This document shows, one piece after another, positions 47,924 through 56,742 of a stretch of DNA of 64,000 nt. The notes beneath the pieces were generated by a model. It did no database searches. It saw only the letters and a list, made by a program, of their open reading frames with translations, and was not told the origin of the DNA. Location of the stretch: positions 1,426,001 through 1,490,000 of the forward strand of contig CAUWAG010000008.1 in NCBI GenBank assembly GCA_963556695.1, written 5' to 3'. The translations under genes and the position numbers were made by a program. Numbering within the stretch: position 1 is the stretch's first letter; each line of letters begins with the position of its first letter. This DNA comes from Anthostomella pinea (Eukaryota; Ascomycota; Sordariomycetes; Xylariales; Xylariaceae).

Positions 47924-49219
47924 ATGGTCGCGATGCGGTTCTCGACTCCATTCATCTTCTTGATATGCGTCAGTCTTGCCGCCGGCCGTCTTTCTCACCC
48001 AGTGCACCCAGAGGTGCCAGTCAGCCAACACGTTCTCTCAAGCAGCGAGGCAGGCCATTACCGGCGGCCAAGAATACCATACTTCACCCACCTCCAAGAT
48101 GGTGGCGCTGACGCTCGCACTGGATTCGTTGCCTTCGGCGACTCGTACAGCGCCGGGATTGGTACCGGTCTCGACGGCCCGGAAGATGAATGCCGGCGCG
48201 GTGTACATGCGCACACGCAACTCATCGCAGAGGATCTCTCCGCGAGCCAAGGAGGTCCGAATGCAACAGCATTCCAGTTCCTGTCCTGCACAGGCGCGAC
48301 GACGGAGGAGATCCTCTCCGGCGGCGAGATGAGCCAGATCGACACCTTCAACGCTTCGCACCCCGCCGACTTCGCGCTGCTGTCAATCGGTGGTAACGAC
48401 CTCGGCTTCTTCGACGTGATGAACGCCTGTATTTTCCGCTTTTACGACTTCTACTCCGGGACCTGCGAGTCGGCGCTCGAGAAGTCCCGCGCCAGCATAG
48501 AGAGCGAGGAGTTCGAGAGCCGCGTGCAGATCCTCATCACGGAGATCCTGGACAAGGTGCGCTGGGAGAAGAAGCCGTGGTTCTTCGTCACGATGACGGG
48601 GTACGCGAGGTTCTTCAACGAGATGACGGACGGATGCGACGAGATGAGCTTCGGTGTCTGGTGGAACGGGCCGAAGCTGAAGAAGAGACTGAGACTCCAG
48701 ATGAATGCGCTGGTGCTTGCGGTCAATGCCAAGCTGCGGAAGACGGTCGATATGGTGAACTCGCGGTTTACCAGGGACAAGGTCCTCTTCGTTGACTATG
48801 ATGAAGAGTTCGACGGCTATCGCTTCTGTGAGGCGAGTGTTACGGAGCCGGATTACGGCCGCAATGACACGTGGTTCTTCCTCGTCGGCGGGCCAGATAA
48901 TGCGCGGAATGACACACGAGCGAATCATACATTGGACGTCGAGACGTTATCACCGACATCGATCTTGGTTGACCCGTCGTCCTGCCTTGAGCCGGCTCGA
49001 AGGTCTGGCGACTGGGGCGAGCTCGCCTTGTGCTATATGGCTATGGCGAAGCAGCGCGACCCAACCCTCCAGCCTGCCCGTGGAAATATTTACGCTCGAG
49101 GTAACGGGATGTGGTACGTCCCGACATACTACGGCAAAACCTTTCATCCTAGAACGCTCGGTCATGAGAGGGTGAGAGACACCATTTACGAGGCCTGGCA
49201 CGAACTTGAGTCTCGATGA
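47924..49219 (+). CDS. Secreted SGNH/GDSL hydrolase, 431 aa
   Basis: A single exon. Signal peptide residues 1 to about 21 (MRFSTPFIFLICVSLAAG). Block I is FGDSYSAGIG with catalytic Ser74; block III is SIGGNDLGFF with Asn158; block V is TFHPRTLGH near the C-terminus with the catalytic His at 408. Several N-x-S/T glycosylation sites (NAT, NAS, NDT, NHT). The long insertion between blocks III and V is as in fungal members related to bacterial SGNH lipases. The likely activity is ester hydrolysis outside the cell. An ATG three codons downstream is an equally possible start. The Asp normally two residues before the catalytic His is not present (Lys-Thr-Phe-His). Confidence 0.9.
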   Translation: MVAMRFSTPFIFLICVSLAAGRLSHPVHPEVPVSQHVLSSSEAGHYRRPRIPYFTHLQDGGADARTGFVAFGDSYSAGIGTGLDGPEDECRRGVHAHTQLIAEDLSASQGGPNATAFQFLSCTGATTEEILSGGEMSQIDTFNASHPADFALLSIGGNDLGFFDVMNACIFRFYDFYSGTCESALEKSRASIESEEFESRVQILITEILDKVRWEKKPWFFVTMTGYARFFNEMTDGCDEMSFGVWWNGPKLKKRLRLQMNALVLAVNAKLRKTVDMVNSRFTRDKVLFVDYDEEFDGYRFCEASVTEPDYGRNDTWFFLVGGPDNARNDTRANHTLDVETLSPTSILVDPSSCLEPARRSGDWGELALCYMAMAKQRDPTLQPARGNIYARGNGMWYVPTYYGKTFHPRTLGHERVRDTIYEAWHELESR

Positions 49220-49579
49220 TATCTATGATACATACTTGATATATAGTTGGCAGGTTCTTTCGGACAGAGAGTACTCATCCATGTTCGTGTGCCTAGTTAT
49301 TGCACACTGAACTGTGTCACATCAAGCTCGGATTACAGCCACGTCCGAAGACGTATGGATATGAACACAATTAGCATTGCAGGCTTTTCACTGGCTTCCC
49401 TACGTACTGTCTCAACTAGGCGTCGCACTTTACAACGTGGGAATATGTAGCTGTGTCGTCTCAACCTCTAGTCAAGGTTTCGCGTAAGTGAAAAGGGGGA
49501 CTACCACCAGCCCAATCGTACAAACATCTCGGACTAGGTACGTGACTGCAGCAATGAAACGCCGCCCTACTACATGCCC
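49220..49579. other. Intergenic between convergent genes, no gene seen
   Basis: 360 bp separates the hydrolase stop from the 3' end of the second 2EXR gene. No motif found. Confidence 0.45.
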
Positions 49580-50597
49580 CTACCACTTAGGTACCCACGA
49601 GGTCAAATCCCCGACAATCTCAAAACAAATCCCGTCAGCGCGCTCGTCCCCAAGCACAACCCTCAACTGCTCCATAATCCGGCGCGCCGCCGCCTGCTGT
49701 TCAGGCACGTGGATGAGCCGCCACCCCGTCTGCCTCCAGGCCCGCACTGGTGAGGTACCGACCGAACAAGATGCGCAGCCCGTTCTTCTTGCAGAAGCTC
49801 GGCAGATGGGGCAGATTCCGCCCGCAACGGGCGAACGTTCTGTGCAGGCCGTGCACGAGGAAGATGGTGTGCAGGGACGTCGACTGACGGAGCGCCGCGG
49901 CGTCGGCGGCTGAGATGCCCGTGAAGTCCTGGGACACGGAGAGGAAGAGGTAGCGCGTGTGCTGGACGAGCAGAGACGCGGCTGGGGTAAGGGACTGGCC
50001 TTGCGGGAGATTCTGATCCTGATCTTGTCCTGAAGAGGAACCAGAGTCATCTGCCGGCCGACCGTACGACGGCAGAGCAGAAAACCAGTCCGTCGTCCCG
50101 TCATTACTGACGCGGATCGTCTCGAGGCTCAGCGGCTCACGGACGGCATCCCACCACGCGAAGTCCACATCCGTGACATTATCCTCGGGCAGCGGCAGGC
50201 GCTGAACGGCGTAGTTGAGCTGCATGCTCGGCGGCATCAACATCCCGATATCGCGCCTGATATCGACCCTGGGCAGCGGCAAGCGCTTGAACCCGTTGAA
50301 GACGGCATCGTTGAGCTCATGGATTGGCGACATCCGCAGCCGGACATCGTGCTTGACGCTCCGGACGCGCCGGTCGGGGTACCGAGCGATGTACCGGCGG
50401 TCTGGTGAGCGGTCGCGTGGCCAGCGGCGGAAGTGGTGGATTCGCGGGAGCTCTTTGGCGGTCCAGTAGAAGCGCCATATCATGCAGCGCAGCTCTGGGG
50501 GCAGCTGCGGGAACAGGTGGAATTGCGGTTGGGGTTGGGTGCGCCTGGGACGCTTCTTCTTCCTACTGCCGAAGTACTGTAGTTGCGTGTCTGCCAT
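49580..50597 (-). pseudogene. 2EXR-domain protein gene with a one-base frameshift
   Basis: The ATG at 50597 opens MADTQLQYFGSRKKKRPRR, a basic start, and then FHLFPQLPPELRCMIWRFYW, the 2EXR signature. The frame runs to a stop at about 49701 after GLEADG and a short junk tail. The adjacent frame continues at once with WRLIHVPEQQAAARRIMEQL and ends at 49580 with TSWVPKW, a sensible C-terminus. The two frames meet at a run of four C on the plus strand (49724-49727); one base fewer would join them into about 338 aa. Either a real frameshift or a homopolymer sequencing error. A second 2EXR gene lies 3.2 kb to the left on the same strand. Confidence 0.75.
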
Positions 50598-51098
50598 GAT
50601 ATGTTCCTTACAGTGCACACAATATTCACTACCGGTATACTGCCCGAATCCTGGCCTGGAGGGTGTGTAGATGGTAACGTGATGCTGAAGGCCGTTATGC
50701 GACCCTGTTTGACTGTTCACCGACGCACGTTATGTGGCATAATGACGTTGGAAACTGCAGGTGAGGGATGAGGGGAGTATATTAATAATTGTGGCGGGCT
50801 GTCATACAGGTGGCGATGTCCGGGTTATGGGACGTGTTTGCCTCGAAGGATCTGCTGATCATGCCCGCCAAGTCGAGGGTTACCTTGCATGTGCAAACCG
50901 AAATAAGCCCTAAGAAAGTTTCGTACCTTACATCCCTTTCACCACCTCTTGATCTAAAGTGCAAGAGCGATCGCACTATTGTTTCGTCGTTATCTGGTAG
51001 GTATATTCAGGCCTGGGGTACTGTATGTACATCGAGCAACCGGCGGCCGTTTTTTCGCACCCTCTTGCCGCAACCTGAAGGTAGCAAGCTACCCAGCC
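50598..51098. promoter_or_regulatory. Divergent promoter region, 2EXR / GNAT pair
   Basis: 500 bp lies between divergent starts. The GNAT frame is open leftward to 50979 without an ATG, so a non-AUG or spliced upstream extension is possible but not supported. Confidence 0.4.
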
Positions 51099-51596
51099 AT
51101 GGCTTTCTGGCGCGAGATGGCCGCCGGCGATATCGAGGGCCTCATGCGCGTCGCTGAAGTGGTCCATCCTGGTTTGCCCGAAAGCGACCAGGTCTTCGCA
51201 GAACGCGTGAAGCTCTTTCCTGAGGGTTGTCTGGCGCTTGTGAATGACGACGAGGAGGTCTGTGGCTATGCGATCTCGCATCCCATCCGGAACCGCCAGC
51301 CGCCAGCTCTGGACAGCCTGCTCGGAGAGGTGGCGTCTGATGCAGACCAGTATTATATCCACGATGTGGCCATTCTCCCTAAGTTCCGCGGACGGGGCCT
51401 TGCGGCGGAATGCGTCAAGAAGCTTCTTGTGGTTGCTGAGCGCTACTCATCGGCCTGCCTCATCTCCGTCTACGGCACTGCTGCGTTCTGGCGCCGCTTC
51501 GGCTTCGTGCCGGGATCTGTTGACGAGGTGCTGTCGGCGAAGGTGCGAGGCTATGGAGATGATGCGACGTACCTTGTTCGCTCGAAAGGCTACTGA
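51099..51596 (+). CDS. GNAT-family N-acetyltransferase, 165 aa
   Basis: A single exon. The acetyl-CoA binding motif A is clear: YYIHDVAILPKFRGRGLAAE, with the Q/R-x-x-G-x-G/A pattern as R-G-R-G-L-A. Preceding it is GYAISHPIRN, and following are VYGTAAFWRRFGF (motif B, with the usual Tyr/Phe near FWRRFGF). The start is the first ATG in frame; the domain begins right after. Soluble; the substrate (small amine or peptide) is unknown. The sequence looks close to bacterial-type GNATs found widely in fungi. Confidence 0.9.
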   Translation: MAFWREMAAGDIEGLMRVAEVVHPGLPESDQVFAERVKLFPEGCLALVNDDEEVCGYAISHPIRNRQPPALDSLLGEVASDADQYYIHDVAILPKFRGRGLAAECVKKLLVVAERYSSACLISVYGTAAFWRRFGFVPGSVDEVLSAKVRGYGDDATYLVRSKGY

Positions 51597-52578
51597 GATA
51601 TATCGTCTACATCATATGAATGCCTTGTTCGCATTCCCCTGGGGAAAGACGTCGGGAAAGCAGACATCGGGGCCTGAATGGTGGACAATCATTAGGTATG
51701 TGTCGACGTTGTCGTGCGATGCAGCGAAAAAGAGCGCGGTCCAGCTATACCACTCTGCCGCAAGTCGAGCAGCCCTCCGATTCTCGAGAACGCTTCCAGG
51801 TCTTCTGGTGCGCCAACGGCAGCTGCTCGATAGAACACCGTCCAGCTTCTGCTGCCGCAACCGTTGGCTTCGGAGAACCCGCTTGCGAGACAGAGCCGCA
51901 TGATCACGACTGACTCGTCAAGCGTCGTAGACGCTCGGTGAATGGTACGAGTGATTATCCCTAATCCCGTTATAACCATAAGCTATCACCTTCCTGCGAT
52001 CTGTCGTTGGTTGGGACATTACAAGTTTTTTGTCTTTGATCTAGTGAGCTCCTCGCTTCTGGGTAGGCGAAGTGCCGCTGACCTCGGACTTGCTCGGGGA
52101 CAAAGACCATGATCATCAACATACCTCATGAGCCAACCTGTACCACCACCTGCGACACCAACGACCTAACCACGGAGTCAGAACTGGGAATGTTAGCAGT
52201 TTTTCCTCGAGGAATCGATGCACGCGGTATATTCTCCATCTACATGAAACCTGAGAACAAAGGTGCCAGCAGTTGAATTCTAACAGCGAGTGTACGCATG
52301 ACCACATGTACGGCAACGCTATAGAGTCATCGTGCTCACAAGAACCAACATGTAACCGCTGCAGCGTCCTGAAACAGCATCAATCGTTGATTGCTCACCT
52401 TTGTGGACAGCAGCGCAACCAACCTCGCAGCGAAGCAATGTCTATATGAATAGGCTGCATTTCCGTGGCAGTACGCTCGGAAGGAGTCTTGAGTCATCAC
52501 ACACAACACATAACGCGCCACTCCACCGCAGGCTGCCCAATATAAGCACCCTCGACGCTAAAAGTAAACTCGTCCAGC
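51597..52578. other. Intergenic; leader of the first tandem paralog
   Basis: Two overlapping minus-strand frames at 51612-51979 have somewhat protein-like composition, but no motif or splice pattern could join them, so they are not called. The right end (about 52400-52578) resembles the promoter of the second paralog: a shared GTCTATAT TATA-like box at 52443 and a shared CAGTACGCTCGG string. Confidence 0.5.
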
Positions 52579-53191
52579 ATGGCAGGACCTTCCGAATACT
52601 GCGACATACTCTCCGTCGCCCACCAGGACCCATCAGCCGACAAATTCAAGGCACAACGCGAAGACCTAGTCAGCAAATACATGAAATACCTACGCTGTGA
52701 GTAATACCTACCCAAAAGCCCTGAAGACAAAGAAATCGTCGTAATCAGGCGGGATAGACCCTTCCACGTGGGATTGCCACAGCTGCAGGTCGTGCTGTGC
52801 GCTACCCCCAAGCGCCCGACCTCCGAAAAGTTCACCCCCGTCCCACACGAAGACCAGCGTAAACTCCATTATGCGTTAATAGCCCTGACAGAGGATTGTT
52901 CACTCCCAACGCAGGTCGTGGACTTTGAATGGCGGATTCTTCGCAGTAAGTTCGCGTCCAACATCTCACGTAGCCCATTGCGGCTTCAAACAGAACCTCG
53001 TGTGTGGAGTGTTGGCTGACTGGCTGGGTGCAGATCGCGTTGAGTACATACGCTCCGGCGCCGGTAAAACCGAGGTGATCGTGCAACAGCTCAACGACTC
53101 CGAGTATAAATGCGATTTTTGTCACGAAAGTCATATGGAGATGCAAAATAGGTGGGCACCCGGCGGCATTATACCATGGTTTTGGTCGTGA
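52579..53191 (+). pseudogene. First copy of a tandem pair of unrecognised small genes (YKCDxC family), in-frame stop
   Basis: Exon 1 (52579-52945) and exon 2 (53034-53191) are joined by an 88-nt intron in the same position and phase as in the downstream copy. The frame contains TAA at 52702-52704 and then stays open in the same frame, so the coding sequence is interrupted by one nonsense codon. Features shared with the second copy: start MAG, exon 1 block LPQLQVVLCATPKRP (compare CTQLPVLLCAIPLPKP), and the C-terminal YKCDFC. No domain is recognised; the two-cysteine motif could bind metal with other residues. A splice event removing the stop would need an intron of 30-38 nt, which is too short. 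Confidence 0.65.
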
Positions 53192-53358
53192 TTTGGATAC
53201 TCGTCTGGGCCTAATGTCGACTCCAATCTAAGCAACCACGTTCTGTTAGCCTGAAGGTAGCCATCACACCCAGCCGAGTACTAGGTATTCAGGCTGAGGT
53301 CTTGAAAGCAGAGGCAGTCAGGAGGTTGAGGCTCAAACTCAAGGGGTTTCTTTTTTTT

Positions 53359-53376
53359 GGGGGGGGGGGGGGGGGG
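53359..53376. repeat. 18-base G homopolymer
   Basis: A run of 18 G immediately preceded by a T run. The matching position after the second copy (about 54430-54480) is only T/G rich, so the run expanded in one copy. Confidence 0.85.
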
Positions 53377-53433
53377 AAGTTGTAACATCTAACGATCATC
53401 AATAGCCGTATGCCATCTATTCTCATTGATGAT

Positions 53434-53689
53434 GTGAAGCTTGTCTCTCCATATCCGAATCGGACCCATGAGACCGGAATGAGTACTCAGGTACTACATC
53501 ACCATGAGAGAGCATCAAGTGTTGGTTGGTCACCATTATAGACCGCAGCGGAACCAACTTCGCAGTGAAGCTTGTCTCTCAATGCCCAAATCGGACCCAC
53601 GAGACCGGTATGAGTACTACTACATCACCATGGAACAGCATCAAGTTGTTGGTTGGTCACCACCGCAGCGGAACCAACTTCACTTCGCA
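53434..53689. repeat. Imperfect tandem repeat, 131 and 125 bp
   Basis: Unit 1 (53434-53564) and unit 2 (53565-53689) both begin GTGAAGCTTGTCTCTC and share ACCGCAGCGGAACCAACTTC near the end. A third start, TGAAGCAATGTCTATATAAA, leads into the TATA box at 53703-53710. The repeat duplicates the promoter-proximal DNA of the second paralog. Confidence 0.8.
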
Positions 53690-53841
53690 GTGAAGCAATG
53701 TCTATATAAACAGCTGCGTCTTCTAGCAGTACGCTCGGATTAAGCCTCGAGTTCTCACACACAACACGCAACACACAACACAATTCGACCACAGACCGCC
53801 CGAAAAGGAGCACCCCAACGCCGATAGCAAACTCTCCCAGC

Positions 53842-54355
53842 ATGGCAGGATCCCCACCCCAACCTTCCAAACCCACCGTGGAGGACTTTTGCATGCAACT
53901 AGTCAAGAGAATCATGAAAGACGTCCTCGATGAGAAGATCACCATCAAGGAGGACATCCTCGACCAGAAGAAGCCCTTCTACATCGAATGCACGCAGCTG
54001 CCGGTCTTGCTATGCGCTATCCCTCTTCCCAAACCCGCCAACCCGCTCATCGAAACGGATAAAGAAAATTTCACAGCCAACCTCCGGTATGGGCTGAATC
54101 TACTGGCACGCGGTGCTAAAGGTTGGCAACACGAAATCATGCACGTGCGCTGGCAGTTCAAGCTCAGTATGTTCACAACTGACATCTCACATCTGCTGGA
54201 AGATGGACTGACTGGAAGCAGATGTCATTGCCGATAAACACGGCGACAAGGTGGTCCTGGAGCAGTACGACGACCCGGACTCCGGGTATAAGTGCGACAT
54301 GTGTAAGAAGGCGTATCGGAACTTACCTGACGAGGTTGTAAAACAGGACAAGTAG
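53842..54355 (+). CDS. Second copy of the tandem pair of unrecognised small genes (YKCDxC family), 2 exons
   Basis: Exons 53842-54166 and 54222-54355 (intron 55 nt) give 152 aa. A TATATAAA box lies about 130 bp upstream. The protein is charged and helical at the N-terminus (VEDFCMQLVKRIMKDVLDE), has a hydrophobic central strand (QLPVLLCAIPLPK), a Trp-rich segment before the intron (GWQHEIMHVRWQFKL) and ends with GYKCDMCKKAYRNLP. No signal peptide. I do not recognise the family. The CxxC could be half of a zinc site. It is the intact member of the pair. Confidence 0.75.
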
Positions 54356-54809
54356 AACTTGGGCCTGTCAGCATGAAGAACTTGAGAGTAGAGGCAGTTG
54401 GGAGATTCTGCCTGAACGTCAAGGGGTGTCGTTTTAGGGTTTTCTTTTGGGGTTTATTCTTGGCGTTTATTTTTGGGTTTTCGTAGTATTTGAAAATAAT
54501 CAACAGCCGTATGTATGCCAGCTATTCTCATCGATGATGTGAAGCATGTCTCACAATTTCCAACCTGGACAACCTCCATTGTGACCTTTCCACCGTTCTC
54601 GGTCTCTTCAAATTCCTCCTCAAGCAATACAGATACCAAGTCCCCGAACAAAGAAGATCCTCCAGTGATACAAGAATGCCAATTTGACGTGTTCTCCAAC
54701 ACAGTTCCTCAACTCATCGCCGTCTCGCGGGCACCCGTGTACATGAACCCTGCCCTTCCGAGCATTTCTCCCTGGGCTTCCCATTAAAATCCTCCTCCTC
54801 CTCGAGAGC
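54356..54809. other. Intergenic between convergent genes
   Basis: The first 200 bp repeats, in diverged form, the DNA downstream of the first paralog (for example ATCAACAGCCGTATG and GATGATGTGAAGC). No gene is supported. Confidence 0.5.
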
Positions 54810-56184
54810 CTATCTCCCCTTAGGCTTCGCGTCCTCCTCCGACACAGGATGCAGCACCAGCCCCGTCCGGACCTGCGGCGAGTTCCCGGCATGGCCGCGG
54901 CTCCAGTCGTAGCCGACGGCGTAGGCGAAGAAGCCGCCATCATGACTAAACGCCGTGGCCGTGATCGCGTTACCATCACCGGCGGCAGACGGGTACCCCC
55001 GGAGCCGGGTGCGCGCGACGCGGTCCCAGAAGCTGAAGGTGCCGTCCGAGCCCGCCGTCGTGAATGTCATCGGGCGCGTCGGGTGGAACTGCACCGAGTT
55101 GACTGAGTACACCTTGGTGATGGTGTTGGTGTTGCGCTGCTGCTTGTTGTTGCCGGGCTGCGGCTGCGGGTTTTCGCGGTGGCAGCGGAAGGTGAAGTTC
55201 GTCTTGCTGAATTGGGGGGGAGAAGGTCATACGTCAGGACGGTGTCCGAGAGAGAGAAGAAGCCGTTCCGTGTGGGCGGTGGATGAGAGGAAGAATGCTT
55301 GTAATACCTGGTGTCCTGCTCATCCAACGCGTTGATCCCGCACCGTCCCTCGATGCTCGCGGTGCCCCAGCCCTTGCCGTCCGGAAACGCGGCGACCGCC
55401 TTCGTCTGATGCTTGATCGGCGACTCTACCGTGCGGAGAAACACCGTCGGGTTTTGGAGGTCGACGAGGTGGATGTGGCGCTCGGCGGTTGCGATGACCA
55501 GGAGACGTGCTTTCGCATCCATCGAGTAGACGCGTTCTGCGCACGCAAGCGTGGCAAGCGGCGTTTGCTGGCGGCCGTCCCAAAATTTGACGGTTCTGTC
55601 CCAGGATCCGGTCGCGATGATGGGGGCGTTGGATCCCGGGACGTCGACGAAGCGGACGCCGCGGATGGGTGCGTCGTGCGCGCCAACGGTCATCTGCTGG
55701 CCCGTGGACACGTGCAGGAGGTGTGTTTTTCTGTCGGCGCCTCCAGCGAGGACCATGGTTCCGTCCTGCCGCCCGTTTGTCGCTCAATCACAGCGCTTTT
55801 TTTCTCCTGCAACCCCCGGAACCGGAACCATTTCCTCACTCACCTGTTTGTGGGAACATTGGTTTCGTCTTTCTTTCTCAATTTATGAGGGAGAAAAGCT
55901 GCGGGGTTAGAAAAAAATGCTCAAAAACTCACCTTGGCCCAGTCGCAGTCGAAAACCGGGCCATCTACGGAGAGCACCGCTGCCCCCCGCGCCGATCCGT
56001 TGGCGGCGACGTCGTAGACGCGCACCTTGCCGTCCCATGAGGCCGCCGCCAGGTGGTTGGCGACGGGCGACCACGAGACGGACGAGATGGTGTCTTCGGC
56101 GTCGGCTGGTAGTGTGACGTCTTTGAGCAAAGAGCCCATGTTAGGAGCTGCTGTATTTGTCTTGACGCGGTTGTTGTAGGACAT
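54810..56184 (-). CDS. rae1: RAE1/GLE2 mRNA export factor (WD40), 3 exons
   Basis: Exons 56184-55933, 55765-55308 and 55206-54810 (introns 167 and 101 nt) give 368 aa. WD repeats follow the Rae1 layout: DTISSVSWSP...LAAASWDGKVRVYDV, GPVFDCDWAK then DGTMVLAGGADRKTHLLHV, HDAPIRGVRFVD...ATGSWDRTVKFWD, RVYSMDAKARLLVIATAERHIHL, then after intron 2 the usual TNFTFRCHRE block and VNSVQFHPTRPMTFTTAGSDGTFSFWD, ending with FAYAVGYDWSRG. Rae1 binds the Nup98 GLEBS motif at nuclear pores and helps mRNA export and spindle assembly. The segment NPQPQPGNNKQQRNTNT is a short family-variable loop. Very secure. Confidence 0.96.
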
Positions 56185-56742
56185 TGTCTCGATGTCGAGC
56201 TCCTGAATGGGAAAATACGGCGATGATACCAGAGAAGAGGTGAGGTTGTAGGTGTAAGAAGTCAGACGCGACTGGTGGGACGCGGCCAATTTATAAACAC
56301 AGCCGATGGTGGAGCCGAACAGGGGAAGCTGTGAGACCCTGCTGCCTGCTCCGGGACCAAGGCTGAACACCTGCAAGATAGGAGAAGAGAGTGGCAACGG
56401 TGGAAGGTGGTATGTCTATTGTCATGGTCTACTGTCTACTGGATGGGCTGTTTGTATGCGACATTGGGTGTTACGTGCCCAGAAATAGGACGCCTGGCCA
56501 TGCATAGTTTCCTAACGATAGGATGTATTCGCAAGACTTTAAAGACTCTGGTACAAACACTAGGTCGGATAAAGTCAGACAGTTGCTCTTATGCCTCGGG
56601 CCTGAGTCTCGCCGCAATTCCTACTCCTCGACTACAAGATCATGTGTGTCGTATCAGTATAGCGTTGTTTCACGGTGAGTTTTCGAAGACGAGTTGTCAA
56701 GAGAGCATTCATGGCTGACTTGGATGACAAGATCTAGTGCAT
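56185..56742. other. Intergenic (RAE1 promoter, SAS10 3' end)
   Basis: The RAE1 frame is open upstream to 56397 without evidence of use. No other gene seen. Confidence 0.5.

Larger units (their letters stand above)
53192..53841. other. Intergenic with duplicated promoter elements
   Basis: Between the tandem copies. The left part is similar to DNA downstream of the second copy (GAGGCAGT...AACTCAAGGGGT, then ATCAATAGCCGTATG...), which marks the limits of a segmental duplication. It contains an 18-base G run and a 131/125-bp tandem repeat. Confidence 0.6.

Noticed and set aside
48383..48928. 181-codon minus-strand frame
   Set aside because: Antisense shadow of the SGNH hydrolase.
51612..51979. 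Two overlapping minus-strand frames with protein-like composition
   Set aside because: No motif or splice sites could join them; possible gene fragment, but not supportable.
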